NCBI GenBank assembly: GCA_040905865.1
Contig: JBBDQU010000061.1
Span: 1 to 64,000 of the forward strand
Direction of reading: 5' to 3'
Origin: Alphaproteobacteria bacterium
Lineage (GTDB): Bacteria; Pseudomonadota; Alphaproteobacteria; UBA8366; GCA-2717185
Length of the DNA stretch: 64,000 bases
Shown here piece by piece: positions 28,512 through 36,731 of this stretch. Positions within the stretch are counted from its first letter, which is position 1. Each line of letters begins with the position of its first letter. A model generated the notes under the pieces. It saw only the letters and a program-made list of their open reading frames with translations. It was not told the origin of the DNA and did not search any database. Position numbers and translations under genes: made by a program.

Positions 28512-29480
28512 ATGCATGTGATCCGGAAAAAGGGATGGGAACTGCCGGAATCGGCGGCAACGGACGAATCCGTTTTCCTGCGGCGGCGTGAACTGGTGAA
28601 GGCGATGGGTCTGGCGCCGGCCTTTCTCGCGGCGTCCGGCCTGCCCGGGTTCGCCGCGGACGACCCCGCCGCCGATCCCACAGCGGATCTGTATCCGGTG
28701 ATGCAGAACCTGCGCTACCGGCTCGACCGCCCGGTGACGGAGGAAAAATGGGCGACGACCTATAACAATTTCTACGAATTCGGCTCCCACAAGCAGATTT
28801 CAGAAGCCGCGCAGGCGCTGAAAATCCGCCCCTGGACCGTGACATTCGACGGGCTGGTCGAAAAGGAAATGACCGTCGATTTCGACGAGCTGATCCGCAG
28901 GATGCCGCTGGAGGAGCGCCTGTACCGGCACCGCTGCGTCGAGGCCTGGTCGATGGCGGTGCCCTGGTCCGGCTTCCCGATGAAGGCGCTGGTCGATTTC
29001 GCCCGGCCGCTGAGCGGCGCCCGATACGTCGCGATGCAGACCCAGGCGGACAAGGAAACCATGCCGGGGTTGCAGGAATTCTGGTACCCTTGGCCCTATA
29101 CCGAAGGGCTGACGATCGAAGAGGCGACCAACGAGCTGGCGTTTATCGCCACCGGGCTGTACGGCAAGCCGATCCCCCGGCAGAACGGCGCGCCGCTGCG
29201 CCTCGTGACGCCCTGGAAATACGGCTTCAAATGCATAAAGTCGCTCGTCCGTGTCACCTTTACCGACGAACGGCCGGTCGGTTACTGGGAAAAGCTGCAG
29301 GGCGCCGAATACGGCTTCTGGGCGAATGTGAACCCGGAAGTGCCGCATCCCCGGTGGAGCCAGGCCGACGAGCGCGTGCTGGGCACCGACGAACGGGTGC
29401 CGACCCTGCTGTATAACGGCTATACGGAATTCGTCGCCGACCTGTACAAGGACATGAAGGGCGAAAAGCTGTACATGTAG
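28512..29480 (+). CDS. msrP: Protein-methionine-sulfoxide reductase catalytic subunit
   Basis: A 322-residue molybdopterin enzyme (formerly YedY) that repairs oxidised methionine in periplasmic proteins. A twin-arginine signal is visible (LRRRELVKAMG, residues 23-33, then a hydrophobic stretch), so the folded protein is exported by Tat. The sulfite-oxidase fold carries the Mo-ligating Cys142 in YRHRCVEAWSMAVPW and the block GAPLRLVTPWKYGFKCIKS. Length fits. The usual partner msrQ (heme b membrane subunit) is not adjacent. Upstream AAGGAGAACGCT gives a good ribosome site. Confidence 0.93.
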   Translation: MHVIRKKGWELPESAATDESVFLRRRELVKAMGLAPAFLAASGLPGFAADDPAADPTADLYPVMQNLRYRLDRPVTEEKWATTYNNFYEFGSHKQISEAAQALKIRPWTVTFDGLVEKEMTVDFDELIRRMPLEERLYRHRCVEAWSMAVPWSGFPMKALVDFARPLSGARYVAMQTQADKETMPGLQEFWYPWPYTEGLTIEEATNELAFIATGLYGKPIPRQNGAPLRLVTPWKYGFKCIKSLVRVTFTDERPVGYWEKLQGAEYGFWANVNPEVPHPRWSQADERVLGTDERVPTLLYNGYTEFVADLYKDMKGEKLYM

Positions 29481-29573
29481 GGCGGCTCCGCGTGACGCTT
29501 GATAAACTGGTCTTTAACGCATCGCCATGCATAATCCCCGTGGCGAAGACGACGGCGTGGGGGAATTTGGCCG

Positions 29574-31079
29574 GTGGAAGGCGAATTTTCGGTTCTGGTC
29601 GAAAAATCGGGCGCTATCTTTGAGGCGGATGGCGCGCCCGATGTCGTTCGCTCAATGCTGCCCCTGAATCTCGAGGCCGCCAACCTCCACCGCCTGTTTC
29701 CCAGGGATCAGCAGGAATTCGCCAGCGAAGTCCTCTCCCTGGGGGCCAGCAATACCGAAGGCCGGATCACCGGGATTACGCTTGTCAGCCTGCGGGGCCG
29801 GCGTTCGCAATGCCATCTCACCGTCCGGCCGGCCGAGCCGGGTCGCTGGTGGTTCCATTTCGTCCCGGCGATGACCGAAACGATCCGCCCGCCGTCGATG
29901 ATCTGGGTCGATTATTTCGATTCGGTCAGTTATCTCGTTGACCACGCACCAGAAAAGCCAATTGAACTGATGATGCTGAGCATCGCGGCGCTGGAAAATC
30001 CGGCGGTGACCGGGCGCCTGGGCAAGGACGGCATGGACGAGTTGCGTACCGCGATCGAGGCAAAACTGAGCGGCCACGCCATCGACGGCAATGTCGGCCG
30101 CCTGGGCAACAGCAGCTATGCCGTTGTCTACGACGCCGATAGCGATATGGATGACATCGTGGATGACGTCGCCGCCGCGACGGAGGCCATGGGCATCGGC
30201 GCCGACGAACTGGGGCTGCGGACAAGGACCCTCGCCCTGGATACGCCGGCGCAGGGAACCGAATCGGTGCGGACCGCCCTGGCGCATATCCGCAATTCCT
30301 TCCTGGGCGACGATGACGATGATGACGACTTCGGCGGCGGCGCGACAAGCCTGACCGGGGTCATGGATCAGATCGAGCTCAGCAAGACCCGGCTTCTGGC
30401 GGCGCTGGACGCCGGCGATATCGCGCTGGCGCATTATCCCGTCGTCGCCCTGGCCGATGGAGTCACCGCGTTGCACCTCATCCATGGCACGCTGATCGTG
30501 GATGGTAAGCCGGTGGCGGCCAGCCAGCGCCTCATTCTGGGCGACTATCCCGGCCTGACGCTGCGGCATGACCTGGCAATGGTGCGCGAGGCCGTGCTGG
30601 AGATCGCCGCGACCCGGAAAACCGGCCAGACCCCGGTTCCGGTGATTATCGATGTCAACGCCGCGGCGCTGTCGGACGACACCTTCGTTCCCAGCGTGAC
30701 GCAGATGCTGCAGGTCGCCGCCGTTACACCCGCGACAATCGGTTTCCGGGCGCTGTCGCTCGACCTCGCGAAACAGTCGCTGCCCGGTTTCCAGAACCTG
30801 CTGAAGCTGCTGCAACGCGGGCACAGCGTCTGGCTGACGCGGTTCGCCAACGCGGTAACGGATGCGCCGCTGGACGGCGCCTTTGTCGAAGTGACCGCCA
30901 CCTATCTGCAGCGGCTATGCGACAATCCGGAAGGCCGGGACCTGGTGTCGCAATTGCTGCAGGTCTGGCGCAACGCCGGGGTGCAACTGGTCGCGGTCGA
31001 CGTGCAGTCGCCCGACCAGCGCGCCTTCGTGAAGGATCTCGGGATCGGTTACGCCGTCGGCCCGGCCGCCGCCGGCTGA
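29574..31079 (+). CDS. Hypothetical protein with PAS-like and degenerate GGDEF/EAL-like regions
   Basis: A 501-residue soluble protein starting at GTG 29574. I do not recognise a named family. The first 110 residues look PAS-like (FSVLVEKSGAIFEADG, and a terminal WWFHFVPAMTE). The middle (about 115-220) has the length and spacing of a GGDEF fold without the GGDEF signature. After an acidic linker (GDDDDDDDFGGG) the C-terminal half resembles an EAL domain: ALAHYPVVALADGVTALHL is placed like QPIVDLxTG, and DLGIGYAVGPA like the terminal DxxQGYLFGxP. The catalytic EAL residues are not visible. It is therefore probably a non-catalytic signalling or scaffold protein. This is inference from pattern only. 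Confidence 0.55.
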   Translation: MEGEFSVLVEKSGAIFEADGAPDVVRSMLPLNLEAANLHRLFPRDQQEFASEVLSLGASNTEGRITGITLVSLRGRRSQCHLTVRPAEPGRWWFHFVPAMTETIRPPSMIWVDYFDSVSYLVDHAPEKPIELMMLSIAALENPAVTGRLGKDGMDELRTAIEAKLSGHAIDGNVGRLGNSSYAVVYDADSDMDDIVDDVAAATEAMGIGADELGLRTRTLALDTPAQGTESVRTALAHIRNSFLGDDDDDDDFGGGATSLTGVMDQIELSKTRLLAALDAGDIALAHYPVVALADGVTALHLIHGTLIVDGKPVAASQRLILGDYPGLTLRHDLAMVREAVLEIAATRKTGQTPVPVIIDVNAAALSDDTFVPSVTQMLQVAAVTPATIGFRALSLDLAKQSLPGFQNLLKLLQRGHSVWLTRFANAVTDAPLDGAFVEVTATYLQRLCDNPEGRDLVSQLLQVWRNAGVQLVAVDVQSPDQRAFVKDLGIGYAVGPAAAG

Positions 31080-31100
31080 AGCGTCGCCGCGCGATTCGCT

Positions 31101-32612
31101 TCAGTCGATCTCCATCGTGCCCTTCAGCCTGCGCGACCGCACGTATTTCTTGATCAGCGGGGTGCCGACCATGACCACGATGATCGCGATAATGATCAGC
31201 GAGACGGGCCGGGTGAAGAAGATCGTCGGATCGTTGCGCGATATCACCAGCGAAATCGTCAGGTTCTTTTCCAGCAGCGGGCCCAGAATCAGCGCCAGCG
31301 ACGCCGGCGCCAGCGGGATGCCCAGCTTTTCCATGACGTAACCCAGCAGGCCCATCGCAAACAGGACGCCGATATCGAAGGTGCTGTTGTTGATCGAATA
31401 GACGCCGGCCACCGTGAGCGCCATGATCAGCGGGGCGAGCATGTAGGGCGGGATCAGCAGCACCCGGGCAAATACCCGCGTCGCCAGCAGACCGCCCAGC
31501 GGGATGATCAGGAAGGCGGTAAACAGCATCTGGTACATCAGGCCGTAGACGATGACCGGCTGGTCGCGCAGCAGCTGCGGCCCCGGCACCATGCCGTGGA
31601 TCGTCAGCGCGCCGATAATCAGCGCCGCCACGGTCGACCCCGGTACGCCCAGCGTCAGCGCGGGAATCAGCGCCGCGCCGCAATCGGCATTGTTGGCGCT
31701 TTCCGCGGCGGCGACACCGTCGGGCTTGCCGGTGCCGTATTCCTCGGGATTTTTCGACCGTCGCTTGGTTTCGTTGTAGGAAATGATCGCCGCAAGGTTG
31801 CCGCCCGCGCCCGGCAGGATGCCCACGAGGATGCCGATAACCGATCCGGTCACCCAGACTTTCCAGAACTGACGCGCGGCGGAAAAGAAGCCGATTGCCC
31901 GGTTGATGACGGGGAGCGACCTGACGTCGGCGCTTTTTAGGCTAGCTTCGGCCATTTCCAGTGTCGGCGGAATCGCGAACATGCCGATCAGGACGACGGC
32001 AATATCCAGCCCGCCGACCAGTTCGACCGCGCCGAAGGCGTAGCGTTCCTGCCCGGTGGTCAGGTCCGTGCCGACGCAGGCGAGGAACAGGCCGATACCG
32101 GAACTGATCAGCCCCTTCAACGCATCGTCGCCCAGCAGCAGCGCCAGCGACAAGATGCCGGCGAAGGCGACCCAGAACATTTCCGGCGGGCCGAACGACA
32201 GCGCAATGCGGGACAGCGGCGGGCCGATCAGGATCAGCGCCAGGGCGCCGACCATTCCACCCACCGCGGAAGAGTAACAGGAGATTTCCAGCGCCTTGCC
32301 GGACTGGCCCTGCTGCGACATCGGGTAACCGTCGAACGTGGTCGCGATGGCCGCCGGCGTGCCCGGAATGCGCAGCAGGATCGCCGGAATGGCGCCGCCG
32401 TATATCGCACCGGCATAAATGCCGGCGATCATGCCGAGACCGGTGATGGGTTCCATTGCATATGTCAGCGGCAAAAGCATGGCGATCGCCATGGTCGCGC
32501 TGACGCCCGGCATCGCGCCCACGGCAACGCCGCCAAGGACGCCCAGGACCATTGCCGTCAGGCTGTAAAAGCCAAAGACATTGGACAGTATGTCAGGCAG
32601 ATGTTGGAACAT
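31101..32612 (-). CDS. tctA: Tripartite tricarboxylate transporter permease, large subunit
   Basis: A 503-residue membrane protein of the TctA family, the large permease of a binding-protein-dependent secondary transporter for di- and tricarboxylates. Typical blocks are GVLGGVAVGAMPGVSATMAI, GIYAGAIYGGAIPAILLRIPGTPAA (shown in part as GGAIPAILLRIPGTP), and GILPGAGGNLAAIISYNETKR, with ten or more hydrophobic segments. It is the last gene of a tctC-tctB-tctA operon on the minus strand. The substrate is not deducible from the permease. Confidence 0.93.
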   Translation of the reverse strand: MFQHLPDILSNVFGFYSLTAMVLGVLGGVAVGAMPGVSATMAIAMLLPLTYAMEPITGLGMIAGIYAGAIYGGAIPAILLRIPGTPAAIATTFDGYPMSQQGQSGKALEISCYSSAVGGMVGALALILIGPPLSRIALSFGPPEMFWVAFAGILSLALLLGDDALKGLISSGIGLFLACVGTDLTTGQERYAFGAVELVGGLDIAVVLIGMFAIPPTLEMAEASLKSADVRSLPVINRAIGFFSAARQFWKVWVTGSVIGILVGILPGAGGNLAAIISYNETKRRSKNPEEYGTGKPDGVAAAESANNADCGAALIPALTLGVPGSTVAALIIGALTIHGMVPGPQLLRDQPVIVYGLMYQMLFTAFLIIPLGGLLATRVFARVLLIPPYMLAPLIMALTVAGVYSINNSTFDIGVLFAMGLLGYVMEKLGIPLAPASLALILGPLLEKNLTISLVISRNDPTIFFTRPVSLIIIAIIVVMVGTPLIKKYVRSRRLKGTMEID

Positions 32613-32710
32613 CTCGGTCTAATTACCTCACCATTCGTGTTGAATACTGGCGCTGCATTCTAATCCGGCCCGTCCTGCGACATTATATCGGGACAGTATT
32701 TTTCGACGGA

Positions 32711-33145
32711 TCAGAAGGGCAGCGGCCGGTCGAATCCGTAGACAAGAAATGTGTAAAGCGCCAGCGGGAACAGTACGGCAATCGCGCCGATCAGTCCCCA
32801 GCGCCGCCCGCCGAGAAAATACGCCGCGACAGCCAGATAGATCACCGACGGCACGACATAGCCGAAGTAGACGACAAGCCCGCCATACAGCAGCGTACCG
32901 GCCAGCGCGGCATACCCGCCAATCGTCCCAAGCGCTGGTTCGCCGCTTCCGGTGCCACGCCCGGCGCGCAACCGCGCGATGGAGCGGAACAACCAGAGAG
33001 TGGCGACGACGCCGGTAAAGGCCAGGACGGCGTATGGATAGTTCTTTGCGGCGTCCTGTTCGAAGTCACCGGTAAGCATCCATGCATAGGCGACTCCCAC
33101 AAGCAATACGCCTGCACCGAAGATATTCGCTACTGCACGGTTCAT
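32711..33145 (-). CDS. tctB: Tripartite tricarboxylate transporter, small membrane subunit
   Basis: A 144-residue protein with four hydrophobic segments and little sequence conservation, as expected for TctB. It is identified mainly by its place between tctC and tctA and by its size; the C-terminal AVAAYFLGGRRWGLIGAIAVL is family-like. It assembles with TctA in the inner membrane. It is separated from tctA by 98 bases and from tctC by 55 bases, with no clear terminator, consistent with one transcript. Confidence 0.85.
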   Translation of the reverse strand: MNRAVANIFGAGVLLVGVAYAWMLTGDFEQDAAKNYPYAVLAFTGVVATLWLFRSIARLRAGRGTGSGEPALGTIGGYAALAGTLLYGGLVVYFGYVVPSVIYLAVAAYFLGGRRWGLIGAIAVLFPLALYTFLVYGFDRPLPF

Positions 33146-33200
33146 ACCGGTGACTCCCCCTCGTTGATGACTGCTGACGGTTCAGATGTTCCGAAGCCGC

Positions 33201-34166
33201 CTATTTCCAGGGTGTATTGGCCCAGATCTTGGCGATCTCGGCATTATAATCGTGCATCATCTTTGTGTATTCCTCGGTTCCCGCGTAGCTGAGCGGCAGA
33301 CCGATGTCCTTGGCCTTCTGGATCATTTCGGGATCGTTATTGGCCTTCTTGACCGCTTCCGCGATCATTTTCACCGCGTCCATCGGCATGCCTTTCGGAC
33401 CGACGAGGCCGCGCGCGGAGCCGCCGCGTACGTCATAGCCCTGCTCCTTGTAGGTCGGGACTTCCGGCAGGAGTTCGGACCGTTCCGCGCTCATGACGCC
33501 GAGCACGCGGATTTCGCCTGCCTCATGGAACCGCGCGGAATCGCCCAGCGCTGTCGCGAACAGTTCCGTGTGTCCGCCCAGCAGCGCATTCCGCGACTGT
33601 GCGCCACCATCGAAAGCGACGTGGTTCAGATCGATGCCGGCCGCATTCTCGAATGCAATCACGTCGAGATGCGTGTTCGATCCTGTTCCGGCGGAGGAAA
33701 CGGTGATTTCGCCGGGGCGCTTCTTGGCTTCCGCCACGACATCCGCCAGCGTCTTGTACTTGCTGTTCGGCAGCGTCGCCAGCGTCGCGATATCGTACAC
33801 CATGTTGGCGATCGGCTGATAACTGTCGACCGTGTAATGCGTCTTGCGCTCATGCGGCTTCATCATCATGTTCGGCAGGTTGAAGAAGCCGATGGTGTAG
33901 CCATCCGGTTCGGCCGTGGCGATCGCCGTGCCGCCGACTTCGCCGCCGGCGCCCGGCTTGTTGACGACAACGAACTTGGTGCCTTCCGGCATGTATTTTT
34001 CAAGAAACGGCACCGCCAGGCGCGCGCCGACATCGGTGCCGCCGCCTGCCCCATAGGCGACGATGATGGTAATCGGCTTTTCAGGATAGGCCGCCTGCGC
34101 CGGGGCAAGCCCGGATACGGCAAGCGCGGCACAGAACATGCCGATCAAGGCGATTGATCTTTTCAT
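33201..34166 (-). CDS. tctC: Tripartite tricarboxylate transporter substrate-binding protein
   Basis: A 321-residue periplasmic solute-binding protein of the TctC/Bug family. Residues 1-25 form a Sec signal peptide ending APAQAAYPEKP, and the first family motif, PITIIVAYGAGGGTDVGAR, follows. Blocks VVNKPGAGGEVGGTAIA and TVSSAGTGSNTHLD line the ligand cleft. The ATG at 34166 has GGAGGA on the minus strand; the frame is open to 34205 without a better start. It is the first gene of the tctCBA operon, so its promoter lies in the 240-base gap 34167-34406, where I recognise nothing else. Confidence 0.92.
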   Translation of the reverse strand: MKRSIALIGMFCAALAVSGLAPAQAAYPEKPITIIVAYGAGGGTDVGARLAVPFLEKYMPEGTKFVVVNKPGAGGEVGGTAIATAEPDGYTIGFFNLPNMMMKPHERKTHYTVDSYQPIANMVYDIATLATLPNSKYKTLADVVAEAKKRPGEITVSSAGTGSNTHLDVIAFENAAGIDLNHVAFDGGAQSRNALLGGHTELFATALGDSARFHEAGEIRVLGVMSAERSELLPEVPTYKEQGYDVRGGSARGLVGPKGMPMDAVKMIAEAVKKANNDPEMIQKAKDIGLPLSYAGTEEYTKMMHDYNAEIAKIWANTPWK

Positions 34167-34406
34167 GGTTTTCCTCCGTTGATGACCGGTCGTCGCACGG
34201 CTCATGAGCCGAGGCGACCATTTGAATTTTCGAATTCGACGCGACCGTAATGGTCGGCGTAATGCTTTGCAAGTAGCGGCTGACAGCCCGCGGATCTTGC
34301 TCCGCCGGGGCTTTTCGTCAATAGGCTCGCGGTCTTCCGCTTCTTCCCGCTATTGGCGAATTGCGCTGGAATCCGCCGGAATGCGCTGGCCCGGCGGGCG
34401 TTCCGG

Positions 34407-36623
34407 TCAGTCCGGCGTGTCCTTCGTTTCGCCATCGGGCGCCGACCCGGCCTTGTCCATCAGCCGGACCGGCGCGGGGGGCGCATTGCCGTCCTTGTCC
34501 TCGCCGAAATAGACCGTGTGATGCGGGAAGGGTATCTCGATGCCCATCTCGTCAAAGCGCCGCTTCATCATCAGGTTGAACCCGCGCTTGACCGTCCATT
34601 GCTGCAGGGGCCGGGTCTTGATCCGGGCGCGGACGATGACGGCGGAGTCGTCGAACCGGTCCAGCCCCAGGATCTCGATATCGTCCAGAATCTTGTCGCT
34701 GAACTGTGCGTCCTCGCGCATTTCGGCGCCGAGGGTCTTGATGACCTCGATCACCGCGTCGACATCCTCGCGATAGGCGATCCCGATATCCAGCAGCGCG
34801 AAGGCGAAATCGCGGGTCAGGTTCTTGATCGAGGTAACCTCGCTGAAAGGAACGACATGTACGGTGCCGGAAAGGTCGCGCAGCCGGATGGTGCGGATCG
34901 TCACCGCCTCGACAAGACCGGCATGCCCCGTGACCTCCACCACGTCGCCGACCGAGATTGTATCCTCGATCAGGATGAACAGGCCGGTGATTACGTCCTT
35001 GACCAGCGTCTGTGCGCCGAAACCGATGGCAAGGCCGACAACGCCGGCGCCGGCCAGCAGCGGCGCAATGTTCAGACCCAGTTCCGACAGGACCGTCATG
35101 GTGACGAGGACCACCAGTACGACCAGAAAAGCGTTGCGCAGCAGCGGCAGCAGGGTGAGCATGCGTTGGCTTCGGGCGACGGCGTTACCGGCGCTATCCG
35201 TCGCTGTCAGGCTGCGTTCGATCAGCGCGCTGACAAATTCCCATATGGCGAGGGCGGCCAGCACCACCAGCGCCACGGTAACTACCCGTCCGACAACCGT
35301 AAGGCCTGAAGGGGAGGCGATCCAGGAATAGACATCCAGTCCCCAGACCTGCAGGATCGCGAGAAAGCCGAACAGGTACAGGATCGTGCGCGCCGCGGTC
35401 TGCACCACGGGCAGATAGCGGTTGGCGCGGGCCTCCAGCCCCGGCAACATGATGTTCAGTTCGTGGCCGAGGGTAAAGGCCCGCTGCACCCCCTTTTGGA
35501 TCGCCAGTTCCAGGATTCTGCCGATCGCGACGATGACGACCGTGAGGACGGTTGCCCGCGCGACATATTCGAACCCGCCATAGATTTCCAGCGCCCAGAC
35601 TGCGTAGCTGCACACCAGGTACATGATGAACAGGACATGCCATATATCGGCGAGCCGCCGGCGCAGAATCGGGAGCGGCCCGCGACCTTCGCCGCGAATG
35701 CCGTCCGCGACGTCCCGGCGGTTCTGCAACACGACCATGATCAGCAGCAGGCTGACCGCGAGCCCCAGCAGTTTCAGCAGCACATTATAGGCGGGTTGCG
35801 GCAATCCCAGCAGCATGGCCGCCTGGATCGTGAAATAGCCATAGACCGACAGGATCGCCAGCCGCTTGATCCAGACGTAGATGTAATGGGCGGTTTCGTC
35901 TTGCAGCGGAAACAGCCGCAGCCCCGTATAGAAAGGCGCCAGGAACATACGCGCCAGCGCCAGCACCACACCGACGATCACATTGGCGTGGATCAGGGCG
36001 ACGGTTGCGATACGGCCGTTTCCGTCCGGCCCGAATACGGTCAGCGCGCCAAGTCCGGCTGCGGCGAATCCGGCAACCGGCAGCAGGTCCAGCAGCATCC
36101 GGGCCAGCAGCAGGACGACCGTCAGTCCGACCTTGTCATCCGCCTGGGCCTCGATGGCCATGCGGGGCCGTTGCACGGCCCGCCGCAGCACGAAGGCCAC
36201 GACGAAGCCCGCCAGCAGCACAAGGACAATCCGGACCAGCATCTCCAGCACGGGGCCGCGCCGTTCCGCATCGTTGAAAACGTTGACGATCCCGCCCGCC
36301 AGTTGCGGCAGGTCGACCACGAATGACGCCGCGGCGACGATCTGCCGGCTGACCGTGCCGACGCGCGCTGTCAGGGTGGCCAGCAGTTCCGCGCCGGCGC
36401 CGGGGTCGGTCGCCGCGGGTTCTGCTTGCCGCTTTGCCTCGAGCAGCGCACGGAGGTCGTCCAGCAGCGCATCGCGCCGCTCCGGACTTTCCAGTGTCTC
36501 GACCAGGTTTTCCAGGCTCTGCGCAGACACGTCGTTCTGTTCCGGGGCCGGTTCCGCGACCGGAATCGCCGGTGCGGCGAAAACGCCGAACAGGATCGTC
36601 AGGACGGTAAGAAATCGGGTCAT
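34407..36623 (-). CDS. Large mechanosensitive ion channel family protein (MscS/MscK-like)
   Basis: A 738-residue membrane protein. A signal-like N-terminus (MTRFLTVLTILFGVFAAPA) and an alpha-helical periplasmic stretch of about 110 residues precede roughly ten hydrophobic segments. The last transmembrane helix and beta domain are those of MscS: GVVGLAIGFGAQTLVKDVI lines the pore, followed by DTISVGDVVEVTGHAGLVE and RLRDLSGTVHVVPFSEV. It should open on membrane tension and relieve osmotic down-shock. MscL is also present at 52281, so two channel types are encoded in the window. Confidence 0.9.
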   Translation of the reverse strand: MTRFLTVLTILFGVFAAPAIPVAEPAPEQNDVSAQSLENLVETLESPERRDALLDDLRALLEAKRQAEPAATDPGAGAELLATLTARVGTVSRQIVAAASFVVDLPQLAGGIVNVFNDAERRGPVLEMLVRIVLVLLAGFVVAFVLRRAVQRPRMAIEAQADDKVGLTVVLLLARMLLDLLPVAGFAAAGLGALTVFGPDGNGRIATVALIHANVIVGVVLALARMFLAPFYTGLRLFPLQDETAHYIYVWIKRLAILSVYGYFTIQAAMLLGLPQPAYNVLLKLLGLAVSLLLIMVVLQNRRDVADGIRGEGRGPLPILRRRLADIWHVLFIMYLVCSYAVWALEIYGGFEYVARATVLTVVIVAIGRILELAIQKGVQRAFTLGHELNIMLPGLEARANRYLPVVQTAARTILYLFGFLAILQVWGLDVYSWIASPSGLTVVGRVVTVALVVLAALAIWEFVSALIERSLTATDSAGNAVARSQRMLTLLPLLRNAFLVVLVVLVTMTVLSELGLNIAPLLAGAGVVGLAIGFGAQTLVKDVITGLFILIEDTISVGDVVEVTGHAGLVEAVTIRTIRLRDLSGTVHVVPFSEVTSIKNLTRDFAFALLDIGIAYREDVDAVIEVIKTLGAEMREDAQFSDKILDDIEILGLDRFDDSAVIVRARIKTRPLQQWTVKRGFNLMMKRRFDEMGIEIPFPHHTVYFGEDKDGNAPPAPVRLMDKAGSAPDGETKDTPD

Positions 36624-36731
36624 CGTTCATCCCTGATGGCCGGACGCGCGTGGCGGCCGGATGAAGGGCCGGGTCCCAAGAGTATCTGCTACCGGAACAG
36701 GGTCACGTCAATTGTTCGTCCGGCACTTCAA

